The notes under the pieces: model-generated
The model's input: only the letters and a program-made list of their open reading frames with translations
Database searches by the model: none
Told to the model about the DNA's origin: nothing
Source: Astrocystis sublimbata
Lineage: Eukaryota; Ascomycota; Sordariomycetes; Xylariales; Xylariaceae
Direction: 5' to 3'
NCBI GenBank assembly: GCA_022453515.1
Contig: JAJNNY010000010.1
Location: 434,001-498,000, forward strand
Length of the DNA: 64,000 nucleotides
Translations under genes and position numbers: made by a program
Shown: positions 1-10,562 of the stretch, piece by piece
How the letters are laid out: each line of letters starts with the position of its first letter
Position numbering within the stretch: position 1 is the first letter of the stretch

Positions 1-302
1 CCAAGTAATGGGTAGTCCAAGCTGGTCTAACCAAGTCGGGTAAGCTGCTAAACAGTGCTGTATCCCACATCCAGTGGCGAGCCAACTGTGGACGTTAATG
101 TAACTCTACAGCTTCATACTTGGTCGTTCTATGGTGAGATTAAATGTTACGACCACACAATTCACTTTAGCCAAAGGCATTCTATATGTCAAAGGCACAT
201 CATCAAATCGGCCGATGCCGTTCGTGCTTCTTCGAGAAATTTATCCTTTATTTTCTTCTGCTATCCTATCGAGCGCTTGAAGTTATTCCTTCGAAGCATC
301 CC
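1..302. other. Left edge, no gene seen
   Basis: Downstream flank of the Gal80-like gene that ends at 303 on the minus strand. The reading frames here are short and carry no recognisable motif. Probably 3' untranslated and intergenic DNA. Confidence 0.5.
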
Positions 303-1575
303 TCAAAGCGACTCCCACCCTGCAGCTTTGACAATACGGTCCAGAAGCACATGAGTCTTCAGGGCAGAATTGAAGTCGGCAAATGCATTGGGGTCACCCT
401 TGGCCAATGCAGCATACTGGCGGGCTACATTGGCGGCAAGCATGGGGACATTGGACTCAAACTTGTCGTTGCCCATGAAATCAACATTTTCGGCATCGTT
501 TGTCCCAACTTTGAGCCTCAGAGTGCGTTCTGGGTTGCCCATTTGCCAGGCAAACTTGGGAACAAGCACCTCAATCTCCCCCTCCGTTCCTGAGATGATC
601 CAGCGGAAACTGACGTCGTCGACCTCGTTCTTTGACTTTCTAGCAGATATAGAGGCCAACGCACCGCTCTCAAGTATCCCTTGGATCAGAACATGCTCCG
701 GAACGGATTTGTGATAGGCGGGATTGACAACTTCGCCCTTTCCATTGATGATAGGGATCTCAGTGACCGCTGACTTCATGATTGCTTGAACTTCAGCGAA
801 ATCGCCAAGAGTGTGGATGAAGCTGTCGAGGACTATTGGAGATGTTAGAGAACGGTAATAAACCATTACGTCGACTCAAAAATACGTACAGTGTCCAATC
901 CAGATGGTGAACTCATTTCCCCCTGACTTCCAGTCAAGGTAATATTCGCCGCCCTCCATCCATACCGAGTTGGGGAGAAGACTGGAGCCAATCAATACAG
1001 ACGAATTCAGCACCCGTCCAATCTGGCCCGACTCTATAATCGCCTTGACCTTGACGACCAAGGGATCTGCGCGGGCCTGAAGTCCCACAGAAGTTCGCAC
1101 ACCTGCACTTTGGGCCATGCGCGTCATCTCCTCGGCTTCGGCGAGAGTTGCGCCTAATGGCCACTCGACGAAGACGTCCTTCTTCTTCAGAAGGGCAGGT
1201 TTTGCTAGCTGGAAGTGCTTTCCAACATTAACGGCGATGACGACAAGGTCTACGTTAGGGTCGTTTGCCAGGTCATCTGGATTCGCGTATGCGTTGACAG
1301 ACTTGCCCAAGCCCCACGTTTCGACTTTGCCAGCCTGAGTCAGTCGATACTTTGTTGCAGACACTTGGGGCAAGTGACATTAACCTACTGGCATTATTGG
1401 CTGACTCGATGTTGGAGTTGCAAACTGCTACCACTTCGTACTCCTGAGGCATATAGCGCAGAGCAGGTAGATGGGAGTTGCCGGCCCAAAACCCAGGTAT
1501 CTGTGATGACTCGGCGTCGGACAAGCCAGCAGGTCTGGATTTCAACCCTATGATACCGACACGAGTAGGAGGCAT
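303..1575 (-). CDS. Gal80-like Gfo/Idh/MocA family oxidoreductase
   Basis: Predicted 383-residue NAD(P)-binding protein of the Gfo/Idh/MocA fold, closest in flavour to the Gal80-like group. Three exons on the minus strand: 1389-1575, 890-1324 and 303-832. The first intron (1325-1388, 64 nt) has a GTAGGT donor and a CTGAC branch point; the second (833-889, 57 nt) has GTACGT, CTAAC and TAG. The N terminus has VGIIGL, a degenerate Rossmann glycine motif, then the WAGNSHLPAL segment typical of Gal80-like proteins. It continues with DLANDPNVDLVV and FVEWPL, the strand-loop region that contacts cofactor and substrate in this fold. In yeast Gal80 is a nucleotide-binding repressor of a Zn2Cys6 activator, while many filamentous-fungal relatives are simply called oxidoreductases. 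The neighbour in divergent orientation is a Zn2Cys6 factor, so a regulatory pairing is possible but inferred only. The gene looks intact. Confidence 0.85.
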
Positions 1576-2560
1576 TTTAAGGAATCAAATAAATGAACTT
1601 GAATCCGTCAATTGGCGAGGAATGTCGTGGGTATGCTTATATGGCACGATACTTGTATGGAAACGGTTGCAGCAGAAGAACGGCAATGGTATCTGGGTAT
1701 CCCTTGGTTTAAATATGCCGACACTTTGCAGTCAAGGTCAAGCAATTGTTACGCTGAAACTGGCGGGATTAATCAGCTAGCATGTTATTTTCGCTCGATG
1801 CCGCCTTATGCCACACTCCATTCGTAATCAGACCCGGCAGCCAATTCACACGTGTGCCTTGATGTTCCGCCTTCCGCAACATCCTCCCCGACGAAAACGG
1901 CCCCGCCGGGACTCCGACGTAAGTACTTTCCATGACTCTGCCCCAGATCCCCTTCTTCCTTGGCCTCGTATCATCATTGCCATATTGACTCTACTGATGA
2001 AATAGCAGAATAAAGTAGCAATTTCTACAGCATATCAGGTCTCTGCTCACATGATGAGGTGTAAAGATCCCCAGAAAGACAGGGTGCACCCGTTCCCCTG
2101 GGCCTATACTGCTATTAACACAGAAACCCGGCCCCCTGTACGGAGTAATTATGCCTGATATTGCCGGCACTGTTATCCATGTCCCCGGAACCATGCCGCT
2201 AGAGTCGGCACTGCACATGTCTACGTGATGAGCTCCGCTGAAGGAGTCGATCCGCTTGAACTCCGGAATAATGGGGCATCCTCCGGCGCTAGATTCGGAA
2301 TTCCTCTCTCTGACATCACCATCGCTGACAAATTCTGATGGGTATTAGCCGTCGCAAGACCATCATTAGTGACGGCAGCAGGCGGATTTCCGACCTTAAT
2401 ACCGGCACCAGCCCCCGGAGCCCATAAATGACAGAAAACACCAACAAGACGATTACTAGCCACATGCACGATTTACTCTTCTTATCGGAACTCCTTTCAA
2501 TCGCATTGTCAGCTGATCTCCACATTCGCAGGTGATTGCCCGTTCCTTGTCAATTGTTGT
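1576..2560. other. Shared divergent promoter region
   Basis: About 1 kb between the start codons of the Gal80-like gene (minus) and the Zn2Cys6 regulator (plus). No coding region is supported here. It contains several paired CGG/CCG triplets, listed separately, that could bind zinc-cluster proteins. Confidence 0.6.
1898..1916. promoter_or_regulatory. Overlapping CGG-N5-CCG and CGG-N4-CCG sites
   Basis: CGG at 1898-1900 pairs with CCG at 1906-1908 (five bases between). CGG at 1907-1909 pairs with CCG at 1914-1916 (four between). A third pair, CGG 2186-2188 and CCG 2196-2198, has seven between. Inverted CGG triplets are the classic site for Zn2Cys6 dimers. They lie between a Zn2Cys6 gene and a Gal80-like gene. 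Short motifs like this occur by chance, so this is suggestive only. Confidence 0.3.
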
Positions 2561-4359
2561 ATGAAGAGATCTCATAGTCTCATAGTGAGAGAAATGCCCA
2601 TATCCCGCAAGAAATCGTGCCAGCAGTGCCGAGGAGCTAAGGCTAGATGCACGCTTGAACGAACATGCCAGCGTTGCTTGCAGAGAGGACTATCATGCGA
2701 CTATGTAGACGTAACACCGCGTTGGGAGCCATACGATAGTGCGCACTTGAGGGGGGGTACCGCGCCATGGACCACAACAGCTATTCAAAGTCCATTTACA
2801 TCCTTCATAGACGGTCTCACACCAGGAGACCTAGAAATTCCTCAGGGGTTGATTGATACCAGTCTGGCGGGGTTGGCCCCGGCGGATGTCACTACCTATA
2901 GGCAACACAACCCGACCTCACACACTACACGAGGCGCAGAGCCGTTAGAAACGGTACAGCAGCAATCCGAGAGGAGTAGGGAAGCTGCAGTACTGCCCTC
3001 CCCTTCAACGAATGATGCCAATCTCTTCTTTCCATGGGCTCCCTCTCCTCCCCCTCTCAGCACGGTTCCCAAAATGGACTTGCACTTAATAGGTCGACTA
3101 AGTCCAACCCTCGCCACACCTGAGGATTGCCAGGAGGAGGGAGACAGAATCACTGTCGTATACGGTCGTCGCTACGAGCAGTTCCTCCGGCCTCGGAAGG
3201 AAACCAACCTGCAGCGAGCGCTGATGCTTCGCGTCTTGATGGGCCAGGTAGAGGACTTCCCCCGGAGGTTGATCCAAGGAAGCAGATTGCCCCCTTTCAT
3301 CCACCCACAGTGTGCCCTAGATGATCGGCTGCCACGAGAGTGTATCGCGAAGAATGGCTCACATCAATGCTTCCCTGAACCGTTAGCCATCTGTGTCAGC
3401 TTGACGCAGTTGTACTTTGGTCGCAATGGCGGCAACTCATCCTTTGTCTGGAAGCTGATATATGCTGAGCAAAAACGGCTGTACTCCGAAGTAAGTCGTG
3501 CTCCTTTTACCCTACACTCTTCCGGTTTCGACTGTCTAGGCAGTTTGGTATCAGCGCCATAGCACTGGTAACCGTCTTTGCCTTGCTCCATACTCAACAT
3601 CGCCACTGATATTTGCAGCACCATAAATACGATGGCCCGACTCTGCTCGCGAGTGTTCAGGCAATGAGCTTGTACATGCTGCTGCAAGCAAAAGATCACG
3701 AAACGATAGCACAAAACAACGTGGCCCAAATGACAGTTACACTAACGGTACTGCCCTTCTCGAATGGAACGGATGTAATGGGAACTCGTTGCCTAACGCG
3801 CTACATTAGGAAATGGCGAAAAGACTGCACCAACACCCGGAGTCGGCGCCTTACCTTGCAGACATCTACAAGATACCCCATCTAAGCCAGAAATCATGGG
3901 CCTTTTACGAGGGTGTCAGAAGGTAAGTAAGCTGCCCCATGGGAGAGAAAAAGAGATGCGGCGCCCCCTTTGCAATCGTGTCTCATCGTGTCCAGGTGTT
4001 CGACTCTTTTCCGCGTATTTGGCATCGTCCTCAACGTGCTGATTGGGAACCCCAATCTCTCGCCAGACTGCGGCAGTATCCTGACGATTCCGCTGCTTTG
4101 CCAGGGCTACCTCTGGGACACGGACACGACGGAGAACTGGGCGGAGCGATTGCACAGGTATGAGAGGCGGCGGGCTTGCCAGCAGCGTGTTCTGGTGATA
4201 GGCGATCTCGTGGGCCTGCAAGGTAGCACGACGAGTGCGAGTGGTGAAGATGACAATCATCCCTTGTCGGACCCCCTGTTGCAGAAAGATCTGGCGACGT
4301 GGTGTGATAATCTTGATGAGCTCGGGACACTTGTCTGGATGGCTTCTTCGCTAGATTAG
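2561..4359 (+). CDS. Zn2Cys6 transcription factor, AflR-like type
   Basis: Predicted nuclear DNA-binding regulator of 511 residues from four exons: 2561-3490, 3619-3747, 3810-3922 and 3996-4359. The N terminus holds a perfect zinc cluster, C-x2-C-x6-C-x5-C-x2-C-x6-C, at residues 20-46 (CQQCRGAKARC onward). It is preceded by a basic patch ISRKKS. A Ser/Pro/Thr-rich linker follows. The C-terminal half contains YKIPHLSQKSWAFYEG, which resembles the helical regulatory region of AflR-type and related secondary-metabolism regulators. Donors GTAAGT, GTACTG and GTAAGT pair with CAG, TAG and CAG acceptors, and the total is divisible by three. The start could also be Met12 at 2594, only seven residues before the first cysteine. 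No biosynthetic cluster is visible beside it, so the target pathway is unknown. It may control, or be controlled by, the divergent Gal80-like gene. Confidence 0.85.
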
Positions 4360-5053
4360 GTACCTACGGGGTCTACCAAAGATGTGTCAATTTTGACTTG
4401 AGAGGTGAGGCCATCCTTACCGAGGTAGGTAGTATCGTGAAATTCTAGTACTTTCTTTTACTGCAGAAAGCTACCTAGGTACCTAGCTAGATCCAAATAC
4501 ATTGAAGATTATACTAACAATGTAGGTCAAGCACTGATAATGTATTTCGTTCCACATGAAGTCCGAATTAGCATACGTTCTAAAAAGAGAATTACCTTAG
4601 GTAAAAACCCACCTAACTTACCTACTAAGTAAGTACTTATATGTACCTAAGGAACAGATGGGGTTCCGAGCTTGCTACCTCGACGGAGGCCCTCTCAGCC
4701 ATTGAGGTAATCACAGTGCCATGAATACTGTGTTTTGTCATTCCGTAATAGCGGGAGCTTGGGGGGGTTACGGGGGGGTTATGTAGGTTCCTCTATGGGC
4801 ACCCATGCTCCCTGCAATTTACACACAGTCTTTGTCGAAAAAGTTTCCAACAGCAACCTTCACTCTTCAGACTTGACCTCGCACATCCCCCGCGCACCCA
4901 GCCTCGCCAGCCTCTACGGCACTTCCCCACCTATTTGACGGCGACCAATTGCTCTGCTGATTACAGCAGAGAGCGGCTCCTACTCCGAGGGCCACCCGAA
5001 AGGAAGCGCTCGCTGCGTTCCAGATCCCCGATCGCCGGTCTGACGTAGTCGCA
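4360..5053. other. Intergenic, TIM50 upstream region
   Basis: About 0.7 kb between the Zn2Cys6 gene and TIM50. It holds a TACCTAGGTACCTAG palindrome at 4472-4486 and more TAGGTA/TACCTA fragments between 4430 and 4650. Two G runs lie near 4763-4780. No coding region is supported. Confidence 0.5.
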
Positions 5054-6729
5054 ATGCTGTCCCGAGCCATCGCCCACGGCCTCGCGCGTTCTGCGCGCCC
5101 TCGCACTCTCCTTCACACCCTCCCCCGCACGTCCGCCTCCGTCTCGTCGTCCTTATGGCTTCGGGGCATGGCCCAGAACAGCCGTCCACCGCGCGACGGC
5201 CCCAAGTCACAGCCCAACGCCCGATCGAAACCCCAGACACCATCATCATCAAGCGGTCGACCCGCCCCGTCGCCCGCCGAGCAACCCCCCGCCGAGAAGA
5301 AGGCCTCCCCAGACGCCGCCGAACCGACTACCCCTCCGCTAGACTTCAACTCCCTGCCCGACCTGACACAGGGCATCCCCTCGACGCTCGAGTACGAGAT
5401 GTCTGGCGCTACCAAGAAATCAGAGCTATCAAAACTGAAACAGAGCGAGGCCGAGGGCGAGGCCGACGAGAGTGCGCACACCGAGGGGTCCGGCCGTGGC
5501 AAGGGAGAGCTGCCCGCCTCAGCCTACTTGAGTTCGACCGATAAGAGACGCGCCCAGTTCGCCAATCGCATGTACCTCGCCGTGCTAGTCGGCAGCGTCC
5601 TGGCGCTGGGCTACCTCGGCCGTGAGTGGGATGAGGCCGAAGCTGCCGTCCACAAGCACATCCCCGACGGTTGGACGCCTGCTCTATGGTGGAAGCGTGC
5701 TGCGGCCCGCCTCACAGACGTCACCGACTACTATCGCGAACCCGCCTTCGAGAAGCTGCTGCCCGACCCGCATCCCATGTTCGAGAGACCCTACACCCTC
5801 TGCATCAGTCTCGAGGATATGTTGGTTCACAGCGAGTGGACTCGCGAGCACGGCTGGAGAGTGGCAAAGCGTCCCGGTGTCGACTACTTCCTCCGCTATC
5901 TCAGCCAGTACTATGAGTTAGTTCTATTCACCTCCGTCCCTATGGCCATGGGAGACCCCCTCATGCGAAAACTCGATCCCTTCCAAATCGTCGTCTGGCC
6001 GCTCTACCGGGAAGCGACCAAGTACAAAGACGGCGAGATCGTGAAGGTAAGTTTCCACCGTGGCGAAGCTGCGTTATTTCATTGGTTGCTAACACTCAGT
6101 AGGATCTATCCTACTTGAACCGCGATCTCTCTAAGGTCATCATAATCGATTCCAAGGCATCCCATGTTCAGAACCAACCCGAGAACGCCATCATATTACC
6201 CCCATGGAAGGGCGACAAGAACGACAAGGACCTTGTGTCTCTCATTCCTTTCCTAGAATACATATTCGCAATGGAGTACAAAGACACCCGAGAGGTGCTC
6301 AAGTCTTTCGCGGGCAAACACATCCCCACCGAGTTCGCCCGCCGCGAAGCTATCGCCCGTGCCGAGTTTCAGAAACAGATCGAGGGCCAGAAGCGCAAGC
6401 GACCCTCAGGAATGGGCGCCCTCGGGAACATGCTGGGGCTGAAGGGGAACATGGGCATCATGCAGCCGGCAGATGGTGAAATCTCGCCGGCCGAAGCGTT
6501 CGCTCAGGGCAAGATGCTGCAAGATATCATCCGTGAGAGAGGTCAGAAGAACTACGAGATGATGGAGAAGCAGATCCGAGAAAACGGAGAAACATGGCTC
6601 AAGGAGGCCCAACAGATGCAGGAGCAGCAACAGGCTGAGGCCATGAACAGCATGAAGTCCTCATTTACCGACTGGTTCAAGTCGTCCCCATCGTCAAACG
6701 CCCCAACAGGACAGCCAAAGACCTCTTAA
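5054..6729 (+). CDS. TIM50: Mitochondrial import inner membrane translocase subunit TIM50
   Basis: Receptor of the TIM23 presequence translocase in the mitochondrial inner membrane. It takes precursor proteins arriving through TOM and passes them to the channel. Predicted 539 residues in two exons, 5054-6046 and 6103-6729; the 56-nt intron has GTAAGT, GCTAAC and TAG. The N terminus is an arginine-rich presequence (MLSRAIAHGLARSARPRTLL), followed by a long Pro/Ser-rich linker. One membrane span lies near residues 173-190 (MYLAVLVGSVLALGYLG). An FCP1/NIF-type domain starts near 245. The phosphatase signature DxDx(T/V) is degenerate here (ISLEDMLVH, about 251-259), as in other Tim50 proteins, which argues for a binding role rather than catalysis. 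Conserved blocks PGVDYFLRYLSQYYELVLFT and IIIDSKASHVQNQPENAI are present. The C terminus is a Gln/Glu-rich extension. Identification is secure. Confidence 0.96.
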
Positions 6730-7411
6730 TATGGGTGACCGAGAAACAGAAGAAACAAATATACTTGTATAGATACTGGGAAGGAGGCGAATCAACTTGC
6801 GTCGGAAATAATGATCGGCGTTAGTATATCAATACCAAGGCGTCATGGTAATCTCCTCCGAATCTCTACTCAACAAACAGAACGCATCACTTTTTACCTT
6901 TCAACGTCGGCTACCATAGGCGGGTGGGGGCGTACTAAGGGGAGTGGGTGTATTGGATGTCTGCATATGGTGTTACGAAGGCTGGGCCAAATCTACATAG
7001 AACAGGGGCACCTCTCGATTGTGCTTTTAATGTCTTGTATATTAGCTAAATGAGTGTGGATATCAAAAGAGTGTGAGGGGAGCATGAGACGCCTTCCCGT
7101 CGCACTGTCGGCGGCCCGGGACGCCTTCTCGAGAAGCTGTGTCATACCACGTGTCCAACATAGACATGAAGAAATGAGAAAAATCAGTGTCGAGTCGTGA
7201 GTTTGTCATCCAATCAATCAATCGTAATCACATAACCTTGAGATCGTTATCGTCGTTGTCCATCATCATAACCCATCACCAACACTTTCCCGTTCCTTTC
7301 ACAGCTTTCCAGTGAACGGCAAAATCATGACTGGGGCAAAGCTATGCATAGCGCGTAAACACGTTCTTTGCGATTGGTTAGCTCCACCCAAGAGCTAGTC
7401 ATTCCTTTGCT
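6730..7411. other. Convergent intergenic region after TIM50
   Basis: 3' flank of TIM50 (plus) and of the small secreted-protein gene (minus). The spacing fits two 3' untranslated regions. No coding region is supported. Confidence 0.5.
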
Positions 7412-7779
7412 TTAGTTGGGGGGGATTTGGTGGTGTGCCCGGCACCAGTCACATCGCGGGTCAGTGTCGCAGTCGAAATTGCTAGGAGTAGATGGTCCGA
7501 GTCAGCTCAAAGCGAGAATGATGATCAGAGAGAGCGAGTTTTGTAAGGATACCAGTCGCAATATAGGATGGGATAGAAGAGGGGAAAATTAGATCAAATG
7601 GCTACGAACCCATTGCAGTGCGTGCAGTAGTACTTGATTGCGCTACAGTCTGGGTCTCTGCCCACGTCGAAAGTCACGACGCTGGGGTCGTTGTCGTTGG
7701 CGGTGGCGGCAGCATTGCGGCTTGGGGCTGCGGCTGCGAGAGCGGCGAGGAAGATGCTGAGGACGGTGCTGGCGTACAT
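7412..7779 (-). CDS. Small secreted cysteine-rich protein (79 aa)
   Basis: Not a recognised family. Two exons were joined by hand on the minus strand: 7610-7779 and 7412-7481. The 128-nt intron (7482-7609) has a GTTCGT donor and CTCCTAG acceptor. Exon 1 encodes a clear signal peptide (MYASTVLSIFLAALAAAAPS) and a short linker. The mature part has six cysteines spaced C-x6-C-x2-C-x5-C-x5-C-x2-C, from residue 46 to 69, with the junction inside the cysteine region. Support for the join: the phases match (GG plus C), both exons carry the same C-x2-C spacing, and the second exon stops shortly after the last cysteine. Unspliced, the first exon would end as a 61-residue protein with three cysteines. 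Size, signal peptide and cysteine density resemble fungal effector-like or antimicrobial secreted proteins, but that role is inference. The donor is not a strong consensus, so transcript evidence would matter. Confidence 0.65.
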
Positions 7780-10562
7780 GATGATGGTTGATGATCCGGT
7801 CTTGTTTGGATTCTTGAGTGGCTTGGTGTTTTCAAGGAGTTGACGTAGCTGGTGCAGCTGATTCTTTTTGAGTACGTTTGAGTGATGATGGAATAGAATG
7901 GGGGTGATCTGTGATGTTGGATTGATCGATGGATTCGTGGGCTGTGGCCAATTTTATAAACGTCGCGTTTGTTCGAGCTCGTCCTCCATTTCCCTTTCTC
8001 CCTCGATTCGTCACGTCGCCTCATCGAGCCGGGACCGAGGTGGCTACGTCGCATATTGGCACGTCTCATCTTGGTGCGAGGGATAACAGTCCTCGTGCTG
8101 GCACCACGATCGTGAGTCAGGCTGACGTTTGTCCACGACGGACATCGTCATCGTCATCAGCATCGCCTCCAACCACGCTTCACGAAATCGCTCATCGTCG
8201 ACGTTTCACACGAGTCTCGAACGTGACCAGATTCTGTGCAAAGCAAGCTGAAGCCTAACTCGCCACTCCCTCGGCTCCTGATTTCTCTCATCTGCGACCA
8301 TGCCCACGGATGTCCGTATCTCTCACGCTTATCTCTGTGTTGATCGTGCTCGTCTGTATCTATCATCTCGTACTTGTCTGTATCGCGTCGACTGTATCAG
8401 ATTGCGTGGTCCTGATTATCAAGCGAGAGTCTCCTCGACAGCAGTCCGCATTTTCGCCGAGATGCGAAGGTGTCTGCGTACGACCACGGTAATGGAAACT
8501 CTTTGTTCTTCCTGTAGTACAGGGCGTGCAGAAATCATGGAACGTTAGCAATTGAGTAGCATGTATATCGGATGGGAGAAACAGGATGGGAAGGAAGTGT
8601 ACTTTGCGTGATTTGTCAATTGAGATGCACTGCATATGGCGCACGAGTCTCTGGCTCCAATCCTCATAGCCAGATTACGGTATTTGGGTCAGACCAGATG
8701 GATTCAGATCACATTAGCATCGACGTTTCGAATGGGCAGTTTACAGACGATATCGGGGAGTATCACACATTATGGCCTATGTCGTCGAGCACGATATCAT
8801 CCGATGCTCTTGAGGTAGCGCAATGATGTTGTGCATGATTTCTATGTCAAGCCACTGACCGGTAACCACCACACCATAAGGCCCGAATGCTACCATTCTG
8901 GCCAAAGACGACAGATTAGTGATCATCGCGTATCGATTGGATCAGGGGGAAGTAGGCAAACGGCCCGTTGTGTTCGTTACTGTCGTATGTGAAAGGTACC
9001 GTACGCGCTACACGAAAAGTAGAAAGGTCGTCGATGATCGGCTCTCGGTACTTAAGAAAACGTGGTGTTTCCGATTCATGCTATTCGGCCAAGGTCCCGG
9101 TGGACAATCCGTTGCCCGAGTGCCTAGTCTTTCTTATTCCACCCCCTTCGGCAAAACCAGGAATGTGCCATCATCAGACTATAACAAACACCGTCTGTAC
9201 GACTATGCCGAGGCCGACGATCGGGTTTCTCGGCAAGTCAAGATTGGGAAAGCCGGGTCTTTAAGAGAGACTAGAAGATTAATTGCGATACACAAGTTGG
9301 GATCGTCGCTCACGAGATGCGCCTTTTTATTGAGGATAACGGCCAGTGGCGCATAAGTAAGGCGAGAGAGAGGGATCATGATCATCAAAAATGAATCTAG
9401 TAGCTTGGACAGGAGACTCGTCGGGGAGATCCGGATCGAGTATGCGAGTTCAATGACTCTGAGCCCTTCATACCCAGTTCAGCATATTTGGACGAGGCAG
9501 GAGATGAATATGTGTGACGTTGCGGGAGCTGTGACAAGTGAGGGTCAGTTCATATGTTCCCGGAAGTAACGTGCTCATTACATACCTTTCTGTACATAGT
9601 TCAACGGCAAGAAGTACATTGTATACATGGTTTAAAATCTGGTACACAGGACGTCCGATCGACGTGCGAGTGTTCGATGTCTGTTCGGCGCAAGTTATCC
9701 GGCATGTCGCAAGACACATACATGACGATTAGCGAGCGCGAAACAACAGAGGGTCCGCAAGATTCAACCCCTTCTCCGACTCTTCAGCAACAATCCCACA
9801 TTAGATGCGTCATATAGGGCCTTCTAGAAGCCAGTAGAAAGCGTACAGGGCCACTGGAGGGAGGACGAAGAGTCTCCCAGCTCGGCTGATCTCACCCTGC
9901 CGTCCTACGCCAGGTTGTGTGAGATACGTAAGTCGCCGGCTTATCTGCGTAGGCGTGTAGATACAAAGTCCAATCCTGTGTGACAACCTGTCTGCTTACC
10001 ATGTGCTTGTCACACAGATATTGTCTCGTGACTTGTTTGGCCCAAGCATCCAAGAAGTTGCGAATGGCCGGAGAAATGGTCTTGTGCCCTTCAGGAAGAT
10101 CGGATGTGAGTAAATGGCTCGAATAATGATGGTGGGTATTCGACACGAGGACACGATTGTCGATGCCAAGTGAAGCCTGGACACAGCCCTTCCTCGTCCT
10201 CGCGATATTCTCGTTTGGACCTTTGTTTGCCAAGTCTCACCCATGGCTTCAGAATACGGGACCCCTCTCGCTTCTCGAATGCATTTTTTCGAATGATGGT
10301 GGGTCAAAAAGTCCCGAGCAAGAGTTAGAGTGTACGTAGGAATGTGAGGTTTCCGAGGGTGCTACGCAATGTATCCCTCGTATTTACGCTCTAAATGACA
10401 TTTTATATACGTGTGTGGAAGGCCAACTCTTGCAACAGAGAGCTTGAAATGATTTGGGTATGCACATGTATCCGGAAACAACGCTCCCCTAACGCCAAAA
10501 GATGCCTGGTATTAAATCCAACCATTACCGATCGCAGAGCCATCCGATCACTCTCCCTTTGA
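7780..10562. other. Gene-poor stretch, 2.8 kb
   Basis: Apart from the promoter of the secreted-protein gene, nothing is recognisable. The longest open frame (8919-9356, plus, 145 codons) has no motif, signal peptide or plausible splice partners and is probably chance. No tRNA or repeat was identified. Confidence 0.4.
7952..7960 (-). promoter_or_regulatory. TATA box of the secreted-protein gene
   Basis: On the minus strand the sequence reads TTTATAAAA, about 170 bp upstream of the start codon at 7779. An ATTGGCC (CCAAT-like, reverse) lies next to it. Position and strand fit a core promoter for the small secreted protein. Confidence 0.4.

Noticed and set aside
1325..1388. Apparent frameshift in the Gal80-like gene near 1373
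   Set aside because: A 64-nt GT-AG intron with a CTGAC branch point restores the frame and gives a family-like junction, so the gene is intact.
8919..9356. 145-codon plus-strand frame
   Set aside because: No domain, signal peptide, membrane segment or splice partners; composition looks like translated non-coding DNA.
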